Shown: one piece after another, positions 14,995 through 24,429 of the stretch
Position numbering within the stretch: position 1 is the stretch's first letter
Layout: each line of letters begins with the position of its first letter
Assembly (NCBI GenBank): GCA_002421685.1
Contig: DISB01000018.1
Location: forward strand, 300,653 to 364,652
Source: Bacteroidetes bacterium UBA6221
GTDB taxonomy: Bacteria; Bacteroidota; Bacteroidia; Chitinophagales; Chitinophagaceae
Length of the DNA stretch: 64,000 bases
Direction of reading: 5' to 3'
Notes under the pieces: generated by a model
Told to the model about the DNA's origin: nothing
The model's database searches: none
The model's input: the letters and a program-made list of their open reading frames with translations, nothing else
Program-made: the position numbers and the translations under genes

Positions 14995-15025
14995 TTGTTC
15001 CAAAATGAAAAATTTCCTATTTTTG
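14995..15025 (+). promoter_or_regulatory. Bacteroidota-type promoter of the rimP-nusA-infB operon
   Basis: TTG at 14995-14997 and TATTTTTG at 15018-15025 fit the -33 and -7 elements with a 20-nt spacer. Transcription would start near 15032, just ahead of the leader hairpin. Confidence 0.55.
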
Positions 15026-15039
15026 CATCGGAAAAAGAC

Positions 15040-15074
15040 AAAAACAAGGGGACTCGATAGTCCCCTTGTTTTTT
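15040..15074 (+). promoter_or_regulatory. Attenuator-like hairpin in the rimP leader
   Basis: AAAACAAGGGGACT (15041-15054) and AGTCCCCTTGTTTT (15059-15072) form a perfect 14-bp stem with loop CGAT and a T tract to 15074. The T tract ends 5 nt before the rimP ATG. With the predicted promoter just upstream, this is a terminator within the 5' leader rather than behind an upstream gene. Confidence 0.7.
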
Positions 15075-15078
15075 ACCT

Positions 15079-15534
15079 ATGACAAACGAATTAGAGAAAA
15101 TAATATCATTAACAGAGCCATTATTGGCGGGTACGGACATGTTTATTGTGAACATCAAAAACAAGCCCACCAATAATATTAAGCTTTTTATAGATGCTGA
15201 CGGGGGCATGCCTATCAGCAAGTGCGCGGACGTTAACCGCAAGCTGTATAAGCTAATTGAAGAGTCTGCCATCTTCCCCGACGGTGACTTTTCTCTGGAG
15301 GTATCGAGCCCCGGGGTGGATGAGCCGCTGATGTTTGACAGGCAGTATAAGAAAAATATTGGCCGGAAAGTGCTGGTGACCCTGAACGACGGCAGTGAGC
15401 AACTGGGCAAACTGGTGGATGCCAACGCCACGGAATTGGTGCTGGAAGTGCCTGTGGGCAAAAAGAAAGAGACAACTATAGTAAATATACCATTAACGGA
15501 CATTAAAAAAACAGTAGTACAAATCAGTCTTTAG
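15079..15534 (+). CDS. rimP: Ribosome maturation factor RimP
   Basis: This 151-residue protein is RimP, needed for 30S subunit assembly. The N-terminal domain includes IKLFIDADGGMPISKCADVNRKL and the conserved LEVSSPGVDEPL motif at about residues 74-85. The C-terminal Sm-like domain has KNIGRKVLVTLNDG. It heads a classic rimP-nusA-infB operon; nusA starts 36 nt later. The leader hairpin at 15040-15074 ends 5 nt before the start codon, so expression could be controlled by attenuation. The length is normal for the family. Confidence 0.93.
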   Translation: MTNELEKIISLTEPLLAGTDMFIVNIKNKPTNNIKLFIDADGGMPISKCADVNRKLYKLIEESAIFPDGDFSLEVSSPGVDEPLMFDRQYKKNIGRKVLVTLNDGSEQLGKLVDANATELVLEVPVGKKKETTIVNIPLTDIKKTVVQISL

Positions 15535-15570
15535 TGACAATCCCCGCTGAGGGGGCAAATATTTTTAATC

Positions 15571-16827
15571 ATGGCTAGTATCAATTTGATTGATTCGTTT
15601 CAGGAGTTTAAAGAAGCCGAGAGTATAGACCGGCCTACCCTGATGAAGGTGCTTGAAGACGTTTTCAAAACGTTGTTGCGTAAGAAATATGGTGATGATG
15701 AGAACTTTGACGTTATCGTCAACGACCAGACGGGCGACCTTGAGATCTTCCGCCGCAGGGAGATAGTGGAAGATGGCGAAATAGAGGACGAGAACAAACA
15801 GATAGCTTTGACAGAAGCGTTGAAGATAGAGCCCGACTATAGCGTAGGTGAAGAAGTGTATGAAGAGGTGGATGTGCGCGACTTTGGCCGCAGGGCCATC
15901 CTGGCTGCCAAGCAAACACTGGCCGCACGTATAGGCGACCTGAAAAAGAACCACCTGCTGAAAAAATATGCCGAGCGCATTGGCGAAATAATCACAGGGG
16001 AAGTGTACCAGATATGGAAAAAGGAAATATTGCTGCTGGATGATGAGGGTAATGAACTGATACTGCCTAAGTCAGAGCAGATACCGACCGATTTCTTCAA
16101 AAAAGGCGAAACGGTACGTGCGGTGGTGAAAAAAGTGGAGACGAGGAACAACAACCCTATAATCATCCTCAGTCGCACACACCCATCCTTCCTGGAGAAG
16201 CTGATGGAAATAGAAGTGCCCGAAATAATGGACGGCCTGATAGTGATAAGGAAAATAGTGCGTGAACCCGGCGAACGTGCCAAAGTAGCCGTAGAAAGTT
16301 ACGACGACAGGATAGACCCGGTGGGCGCCTGTGTGGGTATGAAGGGTAGCCGTATCCATGGTATAGTACGCGAACTGCGCAACGAAAATATCGACATCAT
16401 CAACTTCACCAACAACCAGCAACTGCTGATTCAGCGCGCTCTGACGCCGGCCAGGATCAACCGTATGGAAGTGGATAATGAAAGGAACCACGTGGATGTA
16501 TACCTGGAGCCTGAGCAGGTATCGCTGGCAATAGGCCGTAAGGGTGTGAATATCAAACTGGCGCAGGAATTGACCGGACTGAGCATAGACGTGTTCCGTG
16601 ATATGCCGGACGAGGTGCTGGAGTATGATATAGACCTGGATGAATTTGCAGACGAGATAGACGGATGGGTAATAGACGAATTCAAGAAAGTAGGATGCGA
16701 TACGGCATTGAGCGTGCTGGAACTGTCTGACGAAGACCTGGTGCGCCGTACCGACCTGGAAGAAGAGACCATTAAGGAAGTGCGCAGGATACTGGAAGCG
16801 GAATTTAAGGAAGACGAAGAGGCATAG
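15571..16827 (+). CDS. nusA: Transcription termination/antitermination protein NusA
   Basis: This 418-residue protein is NusA, which binds RNA polymerase and nascent RNA to control pausing, termination and antitermination. An N-terminal RNAP-binding domain covers about residues 1-125. An S1 domain follows at about 133-200, with GEVYQIWKKEILLLDDEGNE. KH1 has VGACVGMKGSRIHGI and KH2 has VSLAIGRKGVNIKLA. A short C-terminal helical region ends in acidic residues. It lacks the paired acidic repeats of the longer E. coli protein, as is usual in Bacteroidota. It is the second gene of the rimP operon, and infB follows 133 nt later. Confidence 0.96.
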   Translation: MASINLIDSFQEFKEAESIDRPTLMKVLEDVFKTLLRKKYGDDENFDVIVNDQTGDLEIFRRREIVEDGEIEDENKQIALTEALKIEPDYSVGEEVYEEVDVRDFGRRAILAAKQTLAARIGDLKKNHLLKKYAERIGEIITGEVYQIWKKEILLLDDEGNELILPKSEQIPTDFFKKGETVRAVVKKVETRNNNPIIILSRTHPSFLEKLMEIEVPEIMDGLIVIRKIVREPGERAKVAVESYDDRIDPVGACVGMKGSRIHGIVRELRNENIDIINFTNNQQLLIQRALTPARINRMEVDNERNHVDVYLEPEQVSLAIGRKGVNIKLAQELTGLSIDVFRDMPDEVLEYDIDLDEFADEIDGWVIDEFKKVGCDTALSVLELSDEDLVRRTDLEEETIKEVRRILEAEFKEDEEA

Positions 16828-16960
16828 TTTTTGCGGAAGGCCCGATAGCTGCAAAATGCAGTATTATTAAGCTTTCTCCGTAAAATGGCGTAGGTTTGTA
16901 GATTAGATTTAAGAACAGTAATAGCTGAAAAAGAGCATATAATTACGAGTAAATTAACGA

Positions 16961-19882
16961 ATGGCAACAGCAGAAAAAACACCAAGGTTACTGGCCGCGG
17001 CGAAGGAGTTTAACATTGGTAAGGAAACCCTGATAGAGTTCCTTATTGAGAAGAAGTTTGATATAAACGCCAGCAACCCCAACGTAAAATTGACGCCTGA
17101 GATGTATGCGGCCCTGCAGCGCGAGTTTGCGCAGGATAAGGCCGCTAAGCGCAAGAGCGAGGAGATCGCTTTGCCTAAAGGCGCCCTGTTGGACAATATA
17201 GACAAGACCAAAGAAGAACTGGACATCACCATACGCGACAAACATGAAGAAAAACCCGTAGAGGCCAAGCCCGAGCCCAAGAAAGCTGCAGCGCCTAAGG
17301 TGGAGCCTAAACCGGTAGTAGAGCCTGAAGTGCCTCAACCGGCTCCGGCTGCCCCGGTTGAAGTACCTGCCCCGGTAGCAGAAGAGAAACCGGTGGAGGC
17401 AGAGAAGCCGGCTGAAGAAAAGCCGGCGCCTGAACCTGTAGCGGAGAAGGAGAAAAAAGGAGCGAAGCTGGGCTTGCCCAACGTGATAGGCAAGATAGAC
17501 CTGGATGAACTGAACAAGCCAACCAGGCCGAAGAAGGGAGCAACCGCAAAAAAACCGGAAAAGAAAGAAGAAGAGGTAAAACCTGTGGAGGCTAAAGCAG
17601 AGCCGAAGGAAGAGCCTAAGCAAACAGAGGCGACTAAACCTGCCCCTCCGCCGCCTCCCGAAGAGGACGTAAAAGAACACATAGAAATGAAGGCCCCGAA
17701 ACTGGAAGGGCCAAAAATAATAGGCAGGATAGAACTGCCTGTAAAGGATGATACTAATCGTGGTGACTCAAGGGAAAAGCGCAGGAAGCGCATACCCGTG
17801 CAGAAAAAGCCTGAAAAAGTAAAAGATGTACAACCCGGTCGCGGCCGCCCAGGCGATGCGAAACCGGGCGAAAGGCGCGAAAGGCCTGCTCATGACCGCG
17901 GCGGCGACAGGCGCGGTGGAGACCGCGACAGGCGTGGCGGCAGAGCGCCTATCACACCGCAGCAGCAGGAGATAGACTCAAAAGCAATACAGGAAAAAAT
18001 ACGCGAAACCCAGGCCAAGCTTGCCGGTGGCGGTTCAGGCCGTGGAAAGAGCTCGAAATCGAAATACCGCCGTACCAAGCGTGAAGAACTGGCCGAAAAG
18101 CGTGCGGCCGAGGAAGCAGCTGAACAGGATAAGGTAATACAGGTTACCGAGTTCATATCGGTGAGCGAACTGGCCAGCCTGCTGGACGTAAGTTTCGCCG
18201 AAATCATCAGTAAGTGTATGAGCCTGGGCATCATGGTGTCTATCAACCAGAGACTGGATGCCGAGGTAATAGAACTGGTGTCTAACGAGTTTGGATACGA
18301 AGTGGAATTCATCAACCTGGAGCAGGAAGCCGACATAGAGGAAGATGAAACGGATGACCCCGCCAATATGGAGCCCCGTGCGCCTATCGTTACCATCATG
18401 GGTCACGTAGACCATGGTAAAACATCATTGCTCGACTATATACGCAGTGCCAATGTAATGGGGGGTGAAGCCGGTGGTATCACGCAGCACATAGGCGCTT
18501 ACAGGGTGGAGACTTCCTCGGGCAAGCAGATAACATTCCTGGATACACCGGGTCACGAAGCGTTTACAGCCATGCGTGCCCGCGGTGCCAAAGTAGCGGA
18601 CATCGCCGTAATAGTCATTGCGGCAGACGACGCTATAATGCCGCAAACAAAAGAAGCGATATCGCATGCGCAGGCGGCGAACCTGCCGATGATCTTCGCT
18701 ATCAACAAAATAGATAAAGAGGGTGCGAATCCTGAAAAGATAAAAGAGCAACTGGCGAATATGAACATCCTGGTAGAAGACTGGGGTGGTAAATTCCAGA
18801 GCCAGGAGATATCAGCTAAAAAAGGCCTGAATATAGACCTGTTGCTGGAAAAGATAACGTTGGAAGCGGAACTGCTGGAACTGAAGGCCAACTACGACAG
18901 GAGTGCTATAGGCAGTGTGATAGAAGCCTCGCTGGATAAAGGTCGCGGTTACCAGGCTACGATACTGATACAGAATGGTACACTGAAACAGGGCGAGATG
19001 ATAGTGTGCGGCCAGTACTATGGTAAAGTAAAGGCGATGTTCAACGAACTGGGACAGCGCGTGAAAGAGGCGGGACCATCCGACCCCGTACAGGTGCTGG
19101 GCCTGAATGGCGCTCCCCAGGCGGGTGAGAAATGCAAGGTTTTCGAAGATGAAACCGAAGCAAAAAACACTGCCAACCACCGTGCACAGATATTGCGTGA
19201 ACAAGGTATACGTACGCGCAAGCATATTACGCTCGATGAGATTGGCCGACGCCTGGCGCTGGGTAACTTTAAAGAACTGGGCGTAATCATCAAAGGTGAC
19301 TTCGACGGTTCGGTAGAAGCGCTGAGCGACTCGCTGCAAAAACTCTCAACAGAAGAAATAGCAGTGAACGTGGTGCACAAAGGCGTGGGCCAGATAACGG
19401 AGAGCGATGTGTTGCTGGCAACAGCGTCGGATGCTATCATACTGGGCTTCCAGGTACGTCCGTCTATGCAGGCTGCTAAGCTGGCGGAGCAGGAGAATAT
19501 AGAGATACGCACATATTCTATCATATACGACGCAATCGAGGAGATCAAGAGCGCCATGGAAGGTATGCTTGAGCCCAAGATCGAGAAGAAGACCGTATGC
19601 AATGTGGAAGTGCGTGAAGTATATAAGATCAGCGGCGTAGGCACCATTGCCGGTTGCTACGTGCTGGATGGCAAGATAACCCGTAATACCAAGATCAATA
19701 TCGTGCGTGATGGTATCGTAGTATTCACAGGCGAACTGGCTTCACTGAAACGCTTTAAAGATGATGTGAAAGAAGTTGCAACGGGTTATGAGTGCGGTCT
19801 GAGCGTCAAAAATTACAACGACATACGCGTTAGCGATATACTGGAAGGATTTGAGGAAGTGGAAGTGAAACGTACATTGTAG
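16961..19882 (+). CDS. infB: Translation initiation factor IF-2
   Basis: This 973-residue IF-2 positions initiator tRNA on the 30S subunit with GTP. It has a small N-terminal IF2N-like domain (residues 1-50) and then a long low-complexity Pro/Glu/Lys/Ala-rich and Arg/Gly-rich region (about 85-370). A second IF2N domain follows at about 395-455. In the G domain G1 is GHVDHGKT (481-488), G3 is DTPGH (528-532) and G4 is NKID (582-585). C-terminal domains follow with the usual GVGQITESDV and KISGVGTIAGCYV segments. The extended N terminus explains the length. It is the third gene of the rimP-nusA-infB operon. Confidence 0.97.
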   Translation: MATAEKTPRLLAAAKEFNIGKETLIEFLIEKKFDINASNPNVKLTPEMYAALQREFAQDKAAKRKSEEIALPKGALLDNIDKTKEELDITIRDKHEEKPVEAKPEPKKAAAPKVEPKPVVEPEVPQPAPAAPVEVPAPVAEEKPVEAEKPAEEKPAPEPVAEKEKKGAKLGLPNVIGKIDLDELNKPTRPKKGATAKKPEKKEEEVKPVEAKAEPKEEPKQTEATKPAPPPPPEEDVKEHIEMKAPKLEGPKIIGRIELPVKDDTNRGDSREKRRKRIPVQKKPEKVKDVQPGRGRPGDAKPGERRERPAHDRGGDRRGGDRDRRGGRAPITPQQQEIDSKAIQEKIRETQAKLAGGGSGRGKSSKSKYRRTKREELAEKRAAEEAAEQDKVIQVTEFISVSELASLLDVSFAEIISKCMSLGIMVSINQRLDAEVIELVSNEFGYEVEFINLEQEADIEEDETDDPANMEPRAPIVTIMGHVDHGKTSLLDYIRSANVMGGEAGGITQHIGAYRVETSSGKQITFLDTPGHEAFTAMRARGAKVADIAVIVIAADDAIMPQTKEAISHAQAANLPMIFAINKIDKEGANPEKIKEQLANMNILVEDWGGKFQSQEISAKKGLNIDLLLEKITLEAELLELKANYDRSAIGSVIEASLDKGRGYQATILIQNGTLKQGEMIVCGQYYGKVKAMFNELGQRVKEAGPSDPVQVLGLNGAPQAGEKCKVFEDETEAKNTANHRAQILREQGIRTRKHITLDEIGRRLALGNFKELGVIIKGDFDGSVEALSDSLQKLSTEEIAVNVVHKGVGQITESDVLLATASDAIILGFQVRPSMQAAKLAEQENIEIRTYSIIYDAIEEIKSAMEGMLEPKIEKKTVCNVEVREVYKISGVGTIAGCYVLDGKITRNTKINIVRDGIVVFTGELASLKRFKDDVKEVATGYECGLSVKNYNDIRVSDILEGFEEVEVKRTL

Positions 19883-19894
19883 CGTTAAGGAATA

Positions 19895-20866
19895 TTGTAC
19901 AAACCGTTAGCCCGTTTTGGGTTAACGGTGTGTTGCTTTTTAGAAATTATAACATTGAATAAGCAAGGCGTACAATTGCAACAGGTAGAGCGGCTGGCCA
20001 GGGCGGGAAAACTCGCAAGGCTGCTGCACAATCCCATGCGGTATTGCTATGCCATGATGCGCTCAAAACTTATTTACCCGCTCACACACAAAGGCGTTTT
20101 GCGAAGGGCACCCTTGTTCTTTGGCGGCGAAATGAAGGTGTTGCTGCCGGCGGCTACAGATATATACCTGACAGGCGGTAAAACGCACAGCTCGGAAATA
20201 AGGCTGGCGAAATATATGATAGCCAATCTTAAACCCGGTGACGTGTTTTTGGACATAGGTGCGCATTTCGGATATTTTACTTTGCTGGCGGCATCGCTGG
20301 TAGGAAATACCGGCATGGTATATGCAATAGAACCGGCCCGCGAAACATTCAGGCTGTTGAAGGATAATGCGGCAGGCCAACCCAATACCAGGTTGTTTCA
20401 TAATGCGGTGTCCGACAGGAATGGTATAGTGTCTTTCTACGAATTTCCGGTGTTGTATTCTGAATATAATACGCTGGAAGTAGAGAAGTTTTTGAAAGAG
20501 GCCTGGATAAAAAAATACAATCCACAAAAGACGGAAGTACAGGCGGTGACTATTGATGATTTTTTGAAGGATAATGATTTTATCCCGTCAATGATAAAGA
20601 TAGATGTAGAAGGTGCGGAAAAGCAAGCAATATCGGGCGGAGCAAAAACGTGGACAACACAATCGCCGGCGCTGGTGATGGAATACCTGGATGAAGGAGA
20701 CACGAGCAGTTATGCAGCCGCTGCGGCATTGATGTACAGGCATGGTTACAAGTCATATGTAATTGGAGAAAGAGGCGATTTAATAGAAGCCGGCAATATA
20801 TTGTCGTTTATGCGCGGGCATAATATAACGTCGGAAAATATAGTTTTCAAAAAGAGTAATAATTAA
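19895..20866 (+). CDS. FkbM family methyltransferase
   Basis: This protein, 323 residues at most, has the FkbM methyltransferase domain at about residues 110-300. Motif I is VFLDIGAHFGYFTLLAA, motif II is YAIEPARETFRLL, and KIDVEGAEKQAISGG is the hallmark FkbM segment. Such enzymes O-methylate sugars or other small molecules. The start is uncertain. TTG at 19895 is 12 nt after infB, TTG at 19955 gives LNKQGVQLQ, and the first ATG (about 20036) is probably too late. The substrate is unknown; the nearby wzz and O-antigen-ligase genes make a polysaccharide substrate plausible but not shown. Confidence 0.85.
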   Translation: MYKPLARFGLTVCCFLEIITLNKQGVQLQQVERLARAGKLARLLHNPMRYCYAMMRSKLIYPLTHKGVLRRAPLFFGGEMKVLLPAATDIYLTGGKTHSSEIRLAKYMIANLKPGDVFLDIGAHFGYFTLLAASLVGNTGMVYAIEPARETFRLLKDNAAGQPNTRLFHNAVSDRNGIVSFYEFPVLYSEYNTLEVEKFLKEAWIKKYNPQKTEVQAVTIDDFLKDNDFIPSMIKIDVEGAEKQAISGGAKTWTTQSPALVMEYLDEGDTSSYAAAAALMYRHGYKSYVIGERGDLIEAGNILSFMRGHNITSENIVFKKSNN

Positions 20867-20883
20867 GACAATACACAGTTATT

Positions 20884-21960
20884 ATGTTAGATAAACTGGA
20901 AGCGATCAAGGCGCGGTTTGACGACCTGGGAGTGGCGCTTACCAACCCCGAGATAGTATCGAACAATAAGAAGTTTACGGAACTGAGCCGTGAGTACCGA
21001 AAACTGGAAGGAATAGTGGAGGCGCGCAGGAAGTATGTCAATTGCCTGGAGAATTATGCCTTTGCAAAAGAAATACTGACCAACGAGAGTGATGAAGAAC
21101 TGCGCGATATGGCCAAGACCGACCTGGACAGGCTGGAAGAAGAAAAGGAAAAACTGGAAGCTGAAATAAGGTTGATGCTGATACCGAAAGACCCGCAGGA
21201 TGAAAAGAATGCCATACTGGAGATACGTGCGGGTACAGGCGGTGATGAGGCCAGCCTTTTTGCCGGAGACTTGCTGCGTATGTACCTAAAATATTGTGAG
21301 AAGAAAGGATGGAAGGTAGCAGTACTGTCTGAAACTGAAGGAACAGTGGGAGGATATAAGGAGGTGCAATTGGAAGTGACGGGAGAGGACGTTTATGGTA
21401 CGATGAAATTTGAAAGCGGAGTACACCGTGTGCAGCGCGTACCGGCCACGGAAGCCAGCGGTCGGGTGCACACATCGGCGGCTACCGTGGCGGTATTGCC
21501 CGAAGCGGAGGAAGTGGATTTTCAACTGAACCCCGCCGATGTAAAAATGGAAACAGCCAGGAGCGGCGGTGCCGGCGGACAAAATGTGAACAAGGTAGAA
21601 ACCAAAGTTTTGCTGACACACATACCCACGGGAACGGTAGTAGTATGCCAGACCGAACGCAGCCAGCTTGCCAACCGTGAGAAGGCCATGCAAATGCTGC
21701 GTACCAAGCTTTACGAAGAGGAAGTGCGCAAGCATGAGGAGGCGATTGCAACCAGGCGTAAGAGTATGGTAAGTACGGGCGACAGGTCGGCCAAAATACG
21801 TACCTACAACTATCCGCAGGGACGCGTTACCGACCACCGTATTAATATGACTATTTACAACCTGGATGAGTTTATGAACGGGGAGATAGATGAAATGATA
21901 GACGCCCTTCAGTTTGCCGAGAATGCTGAGAAAATGCAGGCGGGTGAAACTGTAATATAA
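20884..21960 (+). CDS. prfA: Peptide chain release factor 1
   Basis: This 358-residue class I release factor has the GGQ loop at residues 231-233 within SGGAGGQNVNKVET. The RF1-specific PAT tripeptide lies in RVQRVPATEASGRVHTS, which reads UAA and UAG. RF2 carries SPF and usually a programmed frameshift; neither is present here. The N-terminal coiled region and length are normal. It is transcribed in the same direction as the FkbM gene, 17 nt downstream. Confidence 0.96.
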   Translation: MLDKLEAIKARFDDLGVALTNPEIVSNNKKFTELSREYRKLEGIVEARRKYVNCLENYAFAKEILTNESDEELRDMAKTDLDRLEEEKEKLEAEIRLMLIPKDPQDEKNAILEIRAGTGGDEASLFAGDLLRMYLKYCEKKGWKVAVLSETEGTVGGYKEVQLEVTGEDVYGTMKFESGVHRVQRVPATEASGRVHTSAATVAVLPEAEEVDFQLNPADVKMETARSGGAGGQNVNKVETKVLLTHIPTGTVVVCQTERSQLANREKAMQMLRTKLYEEEVRKHEEAIATRRKSMVSTGDRSAKIRTYNYPQGRVTDHRINMTIYNLDEFMNGEIDEMIDALQFAENAEKMQAGETVI

Positions 21961-22030
21961 CCGTGGAAAGACTGTAGTTTCGCTGAAAATAACTATGTTT
22001 AACAATTATTAAAATCATACACACAATACA

Positions 22031-22957
22031 ATGAGCAATCCTCGTTTCGACCTCGTGGATATTATCCAGACACTGCGCAGGCATGGTAAGTTGCTGTTGG
22101 TAGCAGTGGTTGTCTCTGCTATGCTGGGCGGGCTGTTTTATTTATTCGGCAAAAAAAAGTACAAAGCTGAGGCGGACTTCATCATCTCTAATCCCCTGTA
22201 TGCCGACCGCAACAACCTGTTTCGCAACCGTGACACACGTTTTGTAGATTACTTTGGTGGAGATGATGACCTGGATCGTGTGTTGGTAATAGCTGCTTCA
22301 GATACACTACGCAATGCAGTAGCTGAGCAACTGAACCTGTGGGATGCCTATAAACTGGACAGAACAAAGGCTGAAGACCGGCTCAAGATGAAAGATATAT
22401 TTAAGGATGCTTACAAAATGGAACGTACCGAGTACACTACCGGAAAGGTGTATTTCAAAGACACAGACCCGGTACGTGCAGCCGCAGTAGTTAACCTTTC
22501 TATGGAACTATCAGAAAACATCTTCCGCAGCTACTACCTGAAAATGAAAAATAATGTGGCCAACTCCATGAAAGAGAGCATTGCCGCAATAGATAACAGG
22601 ATAGCTGAAATAACAGGCGAGCAGGTTGCGTTGGGCAAAAAGATGTCACCAGGGTTATCGCAGGAGGAAATGATAAAACTGCAAACACATGCTGCTGAAA
22701 TTGCCGTGCTCAAAGAACAACTAATAAAGGATAAGGCAAACAACATTACTATCCTGAACGAATTGCTCACCGGCGTGGATAGTACGGACAAGAACCGTTA
22801 CCTGCAAGTGATAACACCTGCTACACCTCCAGAGAAACCCGCGGGCATAGGCCTTGTGTTGACTGTGATAGGCGCTGCGTTCTTTGGTTTTTTCTTCGTA
22901 AGCATATACCTGTTGATAATTAGCTACTATCGTTTGCTGATAAACGTAGAACGTTGA
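22031..22957 (+). CDS. Wzz/chain-length-determinant-like protein
   Basis: This 308-residue inner-membrane protein has two terminal helices, LLLVAVVVSAMLGGLFYLF near residues 18-36 and GLVLTVIGAAFFGFFFVSIY near 276-295. They enclose a large periplasmic, coiled-coil-rich domain (residues 40-270), the Wzz/polysaccharide co-polymerase layout. There is no cytoplasmic kinase domain. Its TGA overlaps the TTG start of the following O-antigen-ligase-like gene (TTGA), so the two are translationally coupled and probably act on the same exported glycan. Confidence 0.8.
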   Translation: MSNPRFDLVDIIQTLRRHGKLLLVAVVVSAMLGGLFYLFGKKKYKAEADFIISNPLYADRNNLFRNRDTRFVDYFGGDDDLDRVLVIAASDTLRNAVAEQLNLWDAYKLDRTKAEDRLKMKDIFKDAYKMERTEYTTGKVYFKDTDPVRAAAVVNLSMELSENIFRSYYLKMKNNVANSMKESIAAIDNRIAEITGEQVALGKKMSPGLSQEEMIKLQTHAAEIAVLKEQLIKDKANNITILNELLTGVDSTDKNRYLQVITPATPPEKPAGIGLVLTVIGAAFFGFFFVSIYLLIISYYRLLINVER

Positions 22958-24429
22958 CGGGAACACTGAACATAAGTGAGCAATGGCTGATACGTATAGG
23001 CCTGGCGGTATTGTTTATCGGGGTAATGTCTTTTGCATATACGCAGGACCCTAAGACGATCTTGTTGCCCCTGGGTTTCATATATACATTACTGTTGCTG
23101 GTCAACTGGAAGATAGCGTATATGCTGTTCCTGTTTACCATACCCATCTCTATCGATTTCCAGATCAGCAGTTCCTTATCTACATCGCTGCCGGACGAGC
23201 CGCTGATGTGGGTATTCATGTTCATGTTCCCTTTCATTTTTTTGCAAGACCCGAAAGTGCTGGGGCGCCGCGACTGGTGGAAGGATCCTATCGTGACCGT
23301 CATTACACTGCAGTTTGTATGGATGATAGTAGCGGTTATTTTTTCAAAAGAGTTAATGCTTTCTTTGAAATTCATGGCCGCCAAAACCTGGTTCCTTATC
23401 TGCTTTTTCGTTCTGCCCTACTATGTGTTTAGGGAGAAGAAAGATTTCCGGCGTGCATTCTTATTGTTCCTTGTGCCGCTGGTGGCTACCATGATCATCA
23501 TATTGGCACGCCATGCTGCAAGGGGTTTCCAATTCCATAGGGTGGAACAGGCCATAGGCGATCTCTATTATAACCACGTGGATTATTCGGCTGTGATATC
23601 CATATTTTTCCCGTTGCTGCTGGTGGCCATACCTATGACGCGCAGCTACCGCAACCCATTTATTACTATCATACTTATCGGGTTGATTTTTCTTTTCATT
23701 CCGGCTATATACCTTACTTACGCCCGTGCAGCCGTAGTAGCTGTGATTTTTGCTATAGGTGTTGCCATCGCTATCCGGCTGAGATTGGTCAATCTCATCA
23801 TGCCCGCCATGATAGGCTTCATAGCTTTTGCCATCATCATCATGGCAAAAGATAACAGGTATATCAATTACCGCCCCGATTTTGAAAGGACTTACATGCA
23901 CAAGAGCTTTTCAGAGCATATAATAGCCACGTTCAGGGGTGAGGACATGTCTTCTATGGAGCGCCTGTACCGCTGGATAGCCGCTATGCGTATGAGCCAG
24001 GAAGAACCCGTGAAAGGCTGGGGGCCGAATGCTTTTTATTACTACTACAAACCTTACGCGGTAAGTTCATTCAAAACCTATGTGAGCCGCAATGTTGAAA
24101 AGTCAACCACGCACAACTACTTCCTGTACATGCTGGTAGAGCAGGGCTGGCCGGCTATGATACTGTACACAGTGCTCATAATGGTGGCATTTGCGCAGGC
24201 GCAGAAAACCTATTATCGTTTCAAAGACAGGTTTTATAAGAATTGTACTTTGGGTGCGGCCATGATGCTGGGCTCAGGGTTTATCAACAACTTCTTTTCG
24301 GAATTGCTGGAGACCCATAAGGTGGGCTCGCTGTTTTACATCAGCCTGGCGTTGCTGGTGGTGTTGCGACAAAAGAGCCTGGATATGGAAAAGAAAGAAA
24401 CGGAACAGGCTGAAGTTAAGCCTCTGTAG
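22954..24429 (+). CDS. O-antigen ligase/polymerase family membrane protein
   Basis: This 491-residue polytopic protein has about 10-12 predicted helices. A large extracytoplasmic loop between residues about 315 and 390 contains GWGPNAFYYYYKPY and STTHNYFLYMLVEQGWP, the Wzy_C/O-antigen ligase signature with the conserved His in THNYFL. Such proteins join or polymerise glycans at the periplasmic face. Start: TTG at 22954 overlaps the preceding stop. Its last 14 nt overlap the 3' end of convergent ispG. It could be a polymerase or a ligase; sequence alone does not separate them. Confidence 0.83.
   Translation: MTGTLNISEQWLIRIGLAVLFIGVMSFAYTQDPKTILLPLGFIYTLLLLVNWKIAYMLFLFTIPISIDFQISSSLSTSLPDEPLMWVFMFMFPFIFLQDPKVLGRRDWWKDPIVTVITLQFVWMIVAVIFSKELMLSLKFMAAKTWFLICFFVLPYYVFREKKDFRRAFLLFLVPLVATMIIILARHAARGFQFHRVEQAIGDLYYNHVDYSAVISIFFPLLLVAIPMTRSYRNPFITIILIGLIFLFIPAIYLTYARAAVVAVIFAIGVAIAIRLRLVNLIMPAMIGFIAFAIIIMAKDNRYINYRPDFERTYMHKSFSEHIIATFRGEDMSSMERLYRWIAAMRMSQEEPVKGWGPNAFYYYYKPYAVSSFKTYVSRNVEKSTTHNYFLYMLVEQGWPAMILYTVLIMVAFAQAQKTYYRFKDRFYKNCTLGAAMMLGSGFINNFFSELLETHKVGSLFYISLALLVVLRQKSLDMEKKETEQAEVKPL

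Noticed and set aside
15040..15074. Ordinary terminator of the preceding gene
   Set aside because: The nearest upstream plus-strand gene ends 365 nt earlier and a promoter lies between, so a leader position fits better.
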